Assembly (NCBI GenBank): GCA_021793335.1
Contig: JAJYSW010000099.1
Location: forward strand, 1 to 11,219
Reading direction: 5' to 3'
Length of the DNA stretch: 11,219 nucleotides
Source of the DNA: Actinomycetes bacterium
GTDB lineage: Bacteria; Actinomycetota; Actinomycetes; Mycobacteriales; Micromonosporaceae
This document shows, one piece after another, positions 1 to 6,647 of this stretch. The first letter of the stretch is position 1. Every line of letters starts with the position of its first letter. Under the pieces are notes generated by a model, which had not been told where the DNA came from, did no database searches, and saw only the letters and a program-made list of their open reading frames with translations. The translations under genes and the position numbers were made by a program.

Positions 1-95
1 TGGGAACCGGCCCAGAGGTGGCACGGAAACGGCGGTGGGGTCTACCCCCCGACCCAAGGCTGCAATAGGCTGTCGATCGATCCGGCCCCGGCATT

Positions 96-103
96 GGAAG
101 GAG
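96..103 (+). promoter_or_regulatory. Ribosome binding site that fixes the response-regulator start
   Basis: GGAAGGAG lies 6 nt before the ATG at 110. The reading frame is open further upstream, to an ATG-less start at 35, but nothing like this site precedes that start. The site therefore decides for 110. No clear -35/-10 promoter could be picked out in the first 95 bases. Confidence 0.8.
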
Positions 104-109
104 CGGTGC

Positions 110-880
110 ATGTCGTCGAGCAGCGGGCCCGACAGCGGTCCTGCGGGGGCCACGCCCCCGGCGGTGCCGCTCCGGCCGGACGGGTCTCCCGCACGGCTCC
201 TGGTCGTCGACGACGAGGAGAGCCTGGCGGACCTGCTGGTCGAAGCGCTCTCCTTCCAAGGCTACGAAGTGACCTCGGCCGCCTCCGGTACCGCGGCGCT
301 CGCGGCGGTCGACGCCTCCCGGCCGGATCTGATCATTTTGGACGTCAACATGCCCGGCATCGACGGCTTCGGCGTCGCCGACCGGCTCCGCTCGACCGGC
401 GACCGGACCCCGATCGTCTTCCTGACCGCCCGCACCGCCCCCGGCGACCTGCGCGAAGGGTTCGGCTCGGGCGGCGACGACTACCTGAAGAAGCCGTTCC
501 GGCTCGAAGAGCTGTCACTGCGGGTCGCGGCGGTCCTGCGCCGCACGATCGACGGGGCGGGCGAGCGGCGCGCCGACGACACTTTGACCGTCGCGGACCT
601 CACCTTGGACCTGGCCGCGCACCGAGTGACCCGGGGCGGCCAAGCGGTCGACTTCTCCCCCACCGAGTTCCGGCTGCTGCGATACCTGGCGGCCAACGCC
701 GGGCGCGTGGCCTCCAAGCAGGAACTCCTCAAACAGGTGTGGGGCTACGATTTCGACACCGAGTCGAGCCTGGCAGAGACGTACGTGTTCTATCTGCGAC
801 GCAAGCTCGACAAACTCGGCCCCCGCCTCATCCACACGGTGCGGGGCGTGGGCTACATGCTGCGCCCGCCGCAGGGGTAG
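110..880 (+). CDS. OmpR/PhoB-family two-component response regulator
   Basis: This 256-residue cytoplasmic DNA-binding regulator is phosphorylated by the kinase encoded just downstream. A receiver domain spans about residues 29-145. It has the acidic pair D34-D35, the phosphoacceptor D78 in the context IILDVNMPG, the switch threonine T106 in FLTAR and the conserved K128 in KKPF. A winged-helix output domain spans about 160-253, with the typical FSPTEFRLL segment and the C-terminal HTVRGVGYML hairpin. Residues 1-28 are a low-complexity Ser/Pro/Gly-rich lead with no domain. The start at 110 is chosen from the GGAAGGAG site. Only 3 nt separate its stop from the kinase start, so the two are surely co-transcribed. 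Family assignment is firm. The genes it controls cannot be read from the window, and no autoregulatory direct repeats were recognised upstream. Confidence 0.95.
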   Translation: MSSSSGPDSGPAGATPPAVPLRPDGSPARLLVVDDEESLADLLVEALSFQGYEVTSAASGTAALAAVDASRPDLIILDVNMPGIDGFGVADRLRSTGDRTPIVFLTARTAPGDLREGFGSGGDDYLKKPFRLEELSLRVAAVLRRTIDGAGERRADDTLTVADLTLDLAAHRVTRGGQAVDFSPTEFRLLRYLAANAGRVASKQELLKQVWGYDFDTESSLAETYVFYLRRKLDKLGPRLIHTVRGVGYMLRPPQG

Positions 881-883
881 CCC

Positions 884-2263
884 GTGGCGATTCGGACCAA
901 GATCGCAGCGGCGATGGCGGTGCTCCTGCCGGTCGCGGTGGCGATCATCGGTTTCGTGACGGTCACGACGGTCGCGGACCACCTGATGGGCCAGGTCGAC
1001 GAGAAGCTCCGCGAATACGCGCGCCACGGCGTGGTCGACGCCTCCGGCGGGAATCCGGCGAACGACTTCGGCTACTCCGATTTCGCGCTCATGGCCTTCG
1101 ACCGGGACGGCAGGCTTCTTGCGGTCCAACGGTCGGGGTACATCGGCGATTCGTTCTCACTGCCCGACCTGTCCTCGCCGCCGGGGACCGGTGAGCACTT
1201 CAACGTCGAGGGCACCGCCGGCGAGGTGACCTACCGGGCGCTCGTCGTCCAAGACCGCTACTCCGTCCAGGGCGTCCCCGTCGATCTCGTGATCGCCACT
1301 CCGATCGACGACGTCGAGACCGCCATCTCGATGTTGACGCGCACCGTCGTCATCACCGGCGTGGTCGTCTCCGGAATGGGCATCGCGGCGGCCTGGCTGA
1401 TCACGCGTCGCGGCATGCGCCCGGTCGATCGGATGGTCGCCGACGCCGAGATCGTCGCCTCCGGGAGACTCGACCACCGCATCACGCCCGCCGATCCGGG
1501 CACCGAGATGGGCCGGCTGTCCTCGGCGCTCGACCGGATGGTCTCGCGGCTGACCGAGGCCATCGGCGAGCGCGACCGTCAGCACGAGCGGCTGCGCCAG
1601 TTCGTCGCCGACGCCGGGCACGAGCTGCGCACCCCGTTGACGGCCATCGGCGGCTATGTGCAGCTGTACCAGTCCGGGGCGGCCGCCGAAGGCGAGAAGC
1701 TCGACCGGGCCATGGACCGCATCGGCTCGGAGAACGCCAGGCTCGCGGGACTCGTCGACGACCTGATGGTGCTGTCCCGGCTCGACGAGGAGGTCGGCGG
1801 CGATCGCGAGCTCGTCGAGTTGAGCCGGCTGGCCAGGGACGCGGTCGACGACGCCGAGGTGGCCGATCACGACCACCCGGTCACGCTGCACGCCGATGAG
1901 GAGATCACCGTGGCCGCCAACGAAGGGCAGCTGCGTCAGGTGCTGGTCAATCTGCTGGCCAACGCGAGGGTCCACACTCCCGCGGGCACCCGCATCGACG
2001 TCTCAGTCACCGGCGAGGGCCCCTGGGCCGTGCTGCGGGTGGCCGACCACGGCCCCGGCATCCCCGAAGAGCACCGGCGGCGCGTCTTCGACCGGTTCTA
2101 CCGCGCCGACCCTTCGCGTTCACGCGCCACCGGCGGCTCGGGCCTGGGATTGTCCATCGTGACCTCGATCGTCGCCGGGCACGGCGGTGAGCTGCGCCTG
2201 GACAGCGCCGAGGGCGAGGGCACCACCGTCGAGGTGCGGATTCCCGCAGCGCAGATCGAATAG
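884..2263 (+). CDS. Membrane sensor histidine kinase, partner of the upstream regulator
   Basis: This 459-residue HAMP-type sensor kinase starts at a GTG 3 nt after the regulator stop. Transmembrane helix 1 is at about residues 8-31 and helix 2 at about 154-174. They enclose an extracytoplasmic domain of some 120 residues in which I recognise no known ligand fold. A HAMP linker follows at about 175-228. The dimerisation box ADAGHELRTPL carries the phosphoacceptor H246. The ATP-binding domain shows the N box (N356 and N360), the G1 box DHGPGIP (388-394), the F box FDRFYR (402-407) and the G2 box GGSGLGLSIV (417-426). All catalytic boxes are intact, so the kinase should be active. The architecture resembles actinobacterial CutS/TrcS/MprB-like kinases, but the stimulus is unknown. 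The convergent iron-uptake operon next door does not by itself imply iron sensing. Confidence 0.95.
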   Translation: MAIRTKIAAAMAVLLPVAVAIIGFVTVTTVADHLMGQVDEKLREYARHGVVDASGGNPANDFGYSDFALMAFDRDGRLLAVQRSGYIGDSFSLPDLSSPPGTGEHFNVEGTAGEVTYRALVVQDRYSVQGVPVDLVIATPIDDVETAISMLTRTVVITGVVVSGMGIAAAWLITRRGMRPVDRMVADAEIVASGRLDHRITPADPGTEMGRLSSALDRMVSRLTEAIGERDRQHERLRQFVADAGHELRTPLTAIGGYVQLYQSGAAAEGEKLDRAMDRIGSENARLAGLVDDLMVLSRLDEEVGGDRELVELSRLARDAVDDAEVADHDHPVTLHADEEITVAANEGQLRQVLVNLLANARVHTPAGTRIDVSVTGEGPWAVLRVADHGPGIPEEHRRRVFDRFYRADPSRSRATGGSGLGLSIVTSIVAGHGGELRLDSAEGEGTTVEVRIPAAQIE

Positions 2264-2269
2264 CCGATC

Positions 2270-2293
2270 GGTCTGAGCGGGCCCGCTCAGACC
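2270..2293. terminator. Perfect palindrome between convergent genes, likely shared terminator
   Basis: GGTCTGAGCGGG (2270-2281) is followed directly by its exact reverse complement CCCGCTCAGACC (2282-2293). The repeat sits 6 nt after the kinase stop and overlaps the TGA stop of the convergent ATPase gene at 2287-2289. There is no T-tract on either side. It is therefore a U-less, actinobacterial-style hairpin that could act in both directions. Terminator function is inferred from structure and position. Confidence 0.7.
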
Positions 2294-3099
2294 GCCGCGA
2301 CCGGTGCCGGACGGACGGATCGCGGGATCACCAGCGGCGTCGCCGTCTCCGGATCGTCGATGATCACGCAGGGCAGATCGAAGACCTCGTCGACGATGTC
2401 GGCGGTGACGATGTCGGCCGGTGGCCCTTCGGCGACGACCGCGCCGTCGCGCATCGCGATCAGGTGGGTGGCGTAGCGGGCGGCCTGGTTGAGGTCGTGC
2501 AGGACCGCCACCAGGGTGCGGCCCTTCCGGTGGAGCTCGGCGCACAGGTCGAGGACCTCGATCTGGTGCGTGATGTCGAGGTAGGTCGTGGGCTCATCGA
2601 GTAGCAGCAGCGGTGTCTGCTGGGCGAGCGCCATCGCGATCCATACCCGCTGCCGCTGGCCGCCGGAGAGTTCGTCGACGCCGCGCGCGGCGAGGTCGGT
2701 GACGGCGGTGGCCTCCATGGCCTCGGCGACGACGGCCTCGTCCTCGGCCGACCACTGCCGCAGGAGACCCTGGTGGGGGTAGCGGCCGCGGGCGACGAGG
2801 TCGGCCACGGTGATCCCGTCCGGCGCGGTCGGCCCCTGCGGCAGGAGACCGAGGCGCTTGGCGACCGATCTGGTGGACTGGGCGTGGATGTCGCGTCCGT
2901 CGAGCAGCACCCGCCCGGCGGACGGTCGCAGCGTGCGCGCCAGGGCTTTGAGCAGGGTGGATTTCCCGCAGGCGTTGGGGCCGATGATGACGGTGAACTC
3001 CCCTTCGGGAATGTCGACGGTGAGCCCTTCGCTGACGGCGACGCGCCCGTACCCGATCGTGGCGTTCGCGGTGGACAGCGGACTGGTCGGCACGGTCAC
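2287..3099 (-). CDS. Ferric-siderophore ABC transporter ATPase (FepC-like)
   Basis: This 270-residue cytoplasmic ATPase would power iron-siderophore import through the two permeases encoded upstream in the same operon. Visible motifs are Walker A GPNACGKST (40-48), Q-loop Q88, signature LSGGQRQR (144-151), Walker B LLLLDEPT (164-171), D-loop LD (174-175) and switch H201 in LHDLNQ. The spacing LARTLRP, then GRDI, then the Q-loop and RYPHQG is typical of the FepC/FhuC/BtuD group. The start is the GTG at 3099. Its GTGA overlaps the permease TGA stop, giving a 4-nt coupled junction, with an AAGGGGG site just upstream. The frame stays open further upstream only because it runs antiparallel in phase through the permease gene. 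Length is normal for the family. The residues after about 245 form a poorly conserved tail. The exact siderophore is unknown. Confidence 0.95.
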   Translation of the reverse strand: MTVPTSPLSTANATIGYGRVAVSEGLTVDIPEGEFTVIIGPNACGKSTLLKALARTLRPSAGRVLLDGRDIHAQSTRSVAKRLGLLPQGPTAPDGITVADLVARGRYPHQGLLRQWSAEDEAVVAEAMEATAVTDLAARGVDELSGGQRQRVWIAMALAQQTPLLLLDEPTTYLDITHQIEVLDLCAELHRKGRTLVAVLHDLNQAARYATHLIAMRDGAVVAEGPPADIVTADIVDEVFDLPCVIIDDPETATPLVIPRSVRPAPVAAV

Positions 3100-4166
3100 G
3101 GCATGACCCCCTTCTTGCGCTGTGTGATGAGCAGCCACATGAGATAGACACCGCCGATGACGCCGGTGACGACGCCGGTCGGCAGCTGGCGTCCGTCGAC
3201 GCCGTACAGGGCCGCCGCGTCGGCGGCGGCGACGATGAGCGCACCGACCAGCGCGGCGCACAGCAGACTGCGGGACGAACCGGTCAAGCGGGCGGCGATG
3301 TGCGGGGCGGCGAGGGCGACGAACGCGAGCGGACCGGCGACGGCCACGCCGCCGGCCGTCAGGATCGAGGCGCTGACCAGGGCGGTGGCCTTGACCGCCC
3401 TCACGTTGGCGCCCAGGCCGGCCGCGGCGGCCTCGCCGAGGCGCAGCGCGTCGAGGCCCCGCCCGATCGCGAACGTCGCGATGCCTCCGGCCGCGAGGAC
3501 GGCGGCGACGGTGGCGGCCTGACCCCACTCGCGGCCGCTCAGGTCACCGGTGAGCCAGAAGACCGCGCGGGCGGCGTCGATGATGTCGCTGCGGGTCAGC
3601 AGATAGCCGTTGACACCGGCGAGGATCGCGGCGAGGCCGATGCCGACGAGGACGATCCGGTAGCCGGACGGGTCACTGCCACGGGTGAGGAGGTGGATCA
3701 CCAGACCGGTGCCGAGCGCGCCGAGCGCGGCCGATCCGGTGACGGCGGCGGCGGAGGCTCCGGCGAGGACGATGGCGGCGAGGGCGCCCACCGAGGCCCC
3801 CTGGGTGAGGCCGAGGATGTCGGGGCTGCCGAGCGGGTTGCGGGTGAGGGTCTGGAAGATCGCTCCGGCCAGGCCGAGGCAAGCGCCGACGCCGACGGCG
3901 GTGGCGAGTCGGGGCAGGCGCACCGTCCAGACGACGAAGTCCTCGGCGGCGGTGCCCGAGCCGGTCAGCGTCGCCCACAGCCGGTCGGGGGCGAGTTCGA
4001 AGGTGCCCGTGGAGGTCGACCAGGCGGCCACGGCGGCCAGCGCGAGAAGGCATCCGACGGCGGCGGCGAGAGTGCGGCGGCGCAGCCGGACCGAGTAGCC
4101 GCCGAGGCGGAGGACGCTCGTCCGTCCGGTTCCGCTCGACCGCAGCGGCGCGGGGACGGTGCTCAT
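3096..4166 (-). CDS. FecCD-family siderophore permease, second subunit (FepG-like)
   Basis: This 356-residue integral membrane protein is very rich in Ala, Gly, Leu and Val, with roughly nine to ten predicted membrane segments after a basic cytoplasmic N-terminus of about 32 residues. Family hallmarks are RLPRL, LGLAGAIFQTLTRNPLGSPD near the first third, and a C-terminal GVVTGVIGGVYLMWLL segment. It should pair with the upstream permease to form the membrane channel and contact the ATPase through the cytoplasmic loop around GEAAAAGLGANV. The start ATG at 4166 overlaps the upstream stop as ATGA, with AAGGTGG as its ribosome site. A longer frame to 4406 only shadows the neighbouring gene. The stop overlaps the ATPase start. 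Transporter family is certain. The FepG rather than FepD label rests on gene order and general similarity. Confidence 0.93.
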   Translation of the reverse strand: MSTVPAPLRSSGTGRTSVLRLGGYSVRLRRRTLAAAVGCLLALAAVAAWSTSTGTFELAPDRLWATLTGSGTAAEDFVVWTVRLPRLATAVGVGACLGLAGAIFQTLTRNPLGSPDILGLTQGASVGALAAIVLAGASAAAVTGSAALGALGTGLVIHLLTRGSDPSGYRIVLVGIGLAAILAGVNGYLLTRSDIIDAARAVFWLTGDLSGREWGQAATVAAVLAAGGIATFAIGRGLDALRLGEAAAAGLGANVRAVKATALVSASILTAGGVAVAGPLAFVALAAPHIAARLTGSSRSLLCAALVGALIVAAADAAALYGVDGRQLPTGVVTGVIGGVYLMWLLITQRKKGVMP

Positions 4167-5176
4167 AGCCGGGCCACCTTCCTGCGGCTGACCAGGTAGA
4201 GGAAGAACGGTCCGCCGACGACGGCGCAGACGATGCCGACCTGGAGTTCCGAGGGGCGGGCGAGGACGCGGCCGAGCACGTCGGCGGCGAGCAGGAACAC
4301 CGCGCCTGTCAGCATCGAGTACGGCAGGACCCAGTTCTGGTCGGGGCCGGTGTAGGCGCGCACGACATGCGGCACGACCAGTCCGACGAAGACGATGGGG
4401 CCGCATGCGGCCGTGGCGGTTCCGGCGAGGACGGTGATCGCGGCGATCCCGGCGACGCGGAGCACGCGCGGGTCGACGCCGAGACCGGTGGCGGTGGCGT
4501 CGCCGAGCGCGAGTGCGTTGAGCGGCCTGGCGAGCAGCACGCCGGCGGCCCCGGCGGCCAAGACGGGGCCGATGACCATCGGCAGCGGGACGGTGTGGGC
4601 GGTGACCAGTGAGCCGACCGACCAGAACCGCATCTGTTCGAGGGTGGCGGTGTCGAGGAGCTGCACGGCGGAGACGTAGGCGTATCCGGCGGCGGTGACG
4701 GCGGCTCCGGCGAGGGCGAGCCGGGCGGGGGTGGCTCCGGCGGCTCCTGCGATGAGATAGCAGGCCACCGAGGCGATGGCGGCTCCGGCGAATGCGACGA
4801 GGAGCGTGCCGGTGAAGGTGGTGAGCCCGATGAAGTGGACGGCGGTGACCACGGCGGCCGCGGCTCCGGTGTTGACGCCGAGGAGCCCGGGGTCGGCCAG
4901 GGGGTTGCGGGTCATGGCCTGCATGAGGGCTCCGGCCAGGCCGAGCGCGGCTCCGGCGGTGAGGCCGAGCGCGGTGCGGGGCAGGCGCATCTGGGTGACG
5001 ACGGGGTAGGCGTCGGAGGCGGTGTCGGTGAGCCCGGACCAGACTTCGGGCAGGTTCATCGCGCGCGAGCCGACGGCGACGCTGAGGACCGCGAGGACGG
5101 CCAGGGCGCCGGCGAGGGCGAGCAGGCCCTGCACGCGGCGGCTCGTCGGCGGTGCGCCGGTGGCGGTTGCGGTCAA
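4163..5176 (-). CDS. FecCD-family siderophore permease, first subunit (FepD-like)
   Basis: This 337-residue multi-pass membrane protein is the first gene of the minus-strand uptake operon. It has a short Thr/Arg N-terminus, a first membrane helix at about residues 16-36, and the family block RLPRTALGLTAGAALGLAGA followed by MQAMTRNPLADPG. A second block near the end contains GPIVFVGLVVPHVVR and RPSELQVGIVCAVVGGPFF. Length is normal. I take the TTG at 5176 as the start, because a GGAG sequence lies about 8 nt before it and no ATG or GTG lies further upstream in frame. The rarer TTG leaves some doubt, and an internal start would cost the N-terminal basic residues. An iron box at 5205-5223 lies 29 nt upstream of the start codon, so iron repression of the whole operon is expected. 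Confidence 0.93.
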   Translation of the reverse strand: MTATATGAPPTSRRVQGLLALAGALAVLAVLSVAVGSRAMNLPEVWSGLTDTASDAYPVVTQMRLPRTALGLTAGAALGLAGALMQAMTRNPLADPGLLGVNTGAAAAVVTAVHFIGLTTFTGTLLVAFAGAAIASVACYLIAGAAGATPARLALAGAAVTAAGYAYVSAVQLLDTATLEQMRFWSVGSLVTAHTVPLPMVIGPVLAAGAAGVLLARPLNALALGDATATGLGVDPRVLRVAGIAAITVLAGTATAACGPIVFVGLVVPHVVRAYTGPDQNWVLPYSMLTGAVFLLAADVLGRVLARPSELQVGIVCAVVGGPFFLYLVSRRKVARL

Positions 5177-5204
5177 CTGAGGTCTCCGAGAAGCGGTCGA
5201 CTAT

Positions 5205-5223
5205 TTTGCTTAGGCTAACCTAA
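5205..5223 (-). promoter_or_regulatory. Iron box (DmdR/IdeR-type operator) upstream of the permease operon
   Basis: TTTGCTTAGGCTAACCTAA matches the actinobacterial iron-box consensus TTAGGTTAGGCTAACCTAA at 17 of 19 positions. Both mismatches are in the left half. It sits 29-47 nt upstream of the TTG start at 5176. Fe(II)-loaded DmdR/IdeR repressors bind such boxes and block transcription. A -35/-10 pair for the operon could not be assigned with confidence. Binding is inferred from the match and from the gene content. Confidence 0.88.
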
Positions 5224-5424
5224 ACCAGGCGGGCGGCTCTGGTGCCCCCGCCCTGCGGCGCAGGGTTCGCTCGGGCGGCCCTTCGGTGGCCGTGAACGCC
5301 AGCGCCCCAAGTACTCCGAGGCCAAGGAGGCGCCGAGCGCGACGGCGCCCGGGCCCTGGATCACCGCGCGCCGCGCGCGCCCAGTGGCCGACGCCACGCA
5401 CCCCGCCGGACCAACCGAGGATAG
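5224..5424. other. GC-rich spacer between the two iron boxes, no gene seen
   Basis: This 201-bp stretch separates the two iron boxes in the divergent control region (5177-5487). Overlapping open frames of about 60 codons on the minus strand have no recognisable domain, no good ribosome site, and arise from the high GC content. A small hairpin, CCCTGCG-G-CGCAGGG, lies at 5251-5265. Nothing else could be supported. Confidence 0.6.
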
Positions 5425-5443
5425 TTTGCTTAGGCTAACCTAA
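5425..5443 (+). promoter_or_regulatory. Iron box (DmdR/IdeR-type operator) upstream of the binding-protein gene
   Basis: This is the same 19-mer, TTTGCTTAGGCTAACCTAA, in the same strand orientation as the copy at 5205. It ends 44 nt before the ATG at 5488. A weak promoter reading (TTGCTT at 5426-5431, TATTCA at 5449-5454, 17-nt spacer) would place the box over the -35 and spacer, a repressing position. The operator call is strong; the promoter reading is weak. Confidence 0.88.
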
Positions 5444-5475
5444 GTCATTATTCACGATGGTTTCCCACCCTCACT

Positions 5476-5481
5476 AAGGAG
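5476..5481 (+). promoter_or_regulatory. Ribosome binding site choosing the second of two ATGs
   Basis: AAGGAG ends directly against an ATG at 5482 but lies 6 nt from the in-frame ATG at 5488. Normal spacing therefore favours 5488 and drops the two residues Met-His from the longer reading. Confidence 0.75.
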
Positions 5482-5487
5482 ATGCAC

Positions 5488-6525
5488 ATGGCCTTCGATG
5501 CCGACGGCGTCAAGCTCGCCAGACGCGGACTGCTCACGGGCGGCGGCGCCCTCGGCCTGGCCGGCGTCCTCGCCGCCTGCGGCGCGGACGGAGCGCAATC
5601 CGACGACGCGTCCGGCGGCCCCTGGTCCTTCACCGACGACACCGACGACACCGTCAGGCTCGACGCCGCCCCCTCCTCGATCGTCGCCTTCACCGGCATG
5701 GCCGCCGCCCTGCACGACTTCGGCATCACCCCGAAAGGCGTCTTCGGCCCCACCGTCGACCAGAACGGGGCCCCCACCACACAAGCGGGGAACCTGCCGG
5801 TCGAGGAGTTGACCATCATCGGCAACACCTGGGGCGAGTTCGACATCGAGGCGTACGTGAGCCTCGACCCGCAGGTGCTCATGACCCACTACTACGTCGA
5901 CCCGACCTCACTGTGGTACGTGCCCGAGGAGAGCACCGAGGAGATCACCGCCTTCGCCCCGCCCCTGCTGCTGGCCGCCGACGACGGCGCCAACACTCTC
6001 GACGACGTCATCGCCCGCCACGCCGAACTGGCCGAGAGCCTCGGCGCCGACCTCGACAGCGAGGAGAACACCGCCGCCAAGGAGCGTTACGACGCCGCCG
6101 TCGAGACCCTCCGCACCGCCGTGGCCGACAACCCCGTCACGGTCCTGGCCTGCTCGGGAGCACCCGAGTACTTCTACGCCTCGAACCCCGTGAAATCCAA
6201 TGACCTGCGGCTGTTCACCGAACTCGGCGTCGACCTCGTCGTGCCCGACAATCCCGACGAGGACGGCGGCGCGGGCGGGTACTTCGAGAGCCTCTCGTGG
6301 GAGAACGCCGATAAGTACCTCGCGGACGTGCTGCTGCTCGACGCCCGCGAAGTGGCGCTGCAACCGGACGGGCTCGCCGAGTTCCCGACCTGGAACGCGC
6401 TGCCCGCCGTCCAGGCCGGACAGATCGTGGGCTGGCATTCCGAGCCGATCTACTCGTACGCGAGTTCGGCGGCGAACATCGAGGCCCTGGCCGAGGCGAT
6501 CGCGAACGCCCGGCGACTGTCCTGA
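5488..6525 (+). CDS. Iron-siderophore ABC transporter substrate-binding lipoprotein
   Basis: This 345-residue extracytoplasmic solute-binding protein would capture the ferric siderophore and deliver it to the divergent permease operon. The N-terminus carries a twin arginine (R12-R13, ARRGLLTGG), a Gly/Ala/Leu-rich hydrophobic stretch and a lipobox LAAC with the lipidated Cys at 31. This suggests Tat export followed by lipid anchoring. The rest fits the class III (PeripBP_2) fold: an early beta strand SIVAFTGMAAALHDFGI, a mid-protein VSLDPQVLMTH segment, a long linking helix at about 165-210, and a closing NIEALAEAIANARRL helix. It has its own iron box and promoter region, so binding protein and transporter can be expressed at different levels. 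The ligand cannot be predicted. Convergent hairpins follow the stop. Confidence 0.92.
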   Translation: MAFDADGVKLARRGLLTGGGALGLAGVLAACGADGAQSDDASGGPWSFTDDTDDTVRLDAAPSSIVAFTGMAAALHDFGITPKGVFGPTVDQNGAPTTQAGNLPVEELTIIGNTWGEFDIEAYVSLDPQVLMTHYYVDPTSLWYVPEESTEEITAFAPPLLLAADDGANTLDDVIARHAELAESLGADLDSEENTAAKERYDAAVETLRTAVADNPVTVLACSGAPEYFYASNPVKSNDLRLFTELGVDLVVPDNPDEDGGAGGYFESLSWENADKYLADVLLLDAREVALQPDGLAEFPTWNALPAVQAGQIVGWHSEPIYSYASSAANIEALAEAIANARRLS

Positions 6526-6556
6526 ACGGCGACGGCGCTCGCCGCACGGCATGACA

Positions 6557-6600
6557 CGTTCCCGGGCCGCCCGAAGCGGTCTTCAGGAGTCCCGGGAACG
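6557..6600. repeat. Inverted repeat after the binding-protein gene
   Basis: CGTTCCCGGG (6557-6566) and CCCGGGAACG (6591-6600) are perfect 10-bp arms around a 24-nt loop, starting 31 nt after the stop codon. With the hairpin that follows directly it makes a tandem structure. It may be a first terminator or a transcript-stabilising hairpin; the function is inferred from position only. Confidence 0.6.
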
Positions 6601-6637
6601 GTGAAGCGGGGCTCCCCGGCCGGGGAGCCCCGCTCAC
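6601..6637. terminator. Strong bidirectional hairpin between convergent genes
   Basis: GCGGGGCTCCCCGG (6606-6619) is followed at once by its perfect complement CCGGGGAGCCCCGC (6620-6633). GTGA and TCAC extend the stem outward past a single bulged A at 6605. It lies 75 nt after the binding-protein stop and 10 nt beyond the lyase stop on the other strand, so it can end both transcripts. No T-tract is present. Confidence 0.75.
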
Positions 6638-6647
6638 TGCGTCGTCG

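Noticed and set aside
35..109. Longer N-terminus for the response regulator
   Set aside because: No ribosome site precedes 35, while GGAAGGAG stands 6 nt before the ATG at 110; the extra 25 residues have no family similarity.
94..1194. Long plus-strand frame over the regulator and kinase genes
   Set aside because: Arg/Gly/Pro-rich translation typical of an out-of-phase reading of GC-rich coding DNA; the other frames hold intact families.
3100..3528. Upstream extension of the ATPase frame
   Set aside because: It lies wholly inside the permease gene in another frame; the GTGA-coupled start at 3099 and the normal 270-residue length fit the family.
4167..4406. Upstream extension of the second permease
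   Set aside because: It overlaps the first permease out of phase; the ATGA-coupled start at 4166 gives the normal length.
110..5176. Two-component pair as regulator of iron uptake
   Set aside because: The genes converge on the uptake operon across a terminator and the operon has its own iron box; proximity alone does not support a link.
5210..5401. Small minus-strand genes between the iron boxes
   Set aside because: About 60 codons, no domain, no ribosome site, and one would start at the edge of the second box; typical GC-driven open frames.
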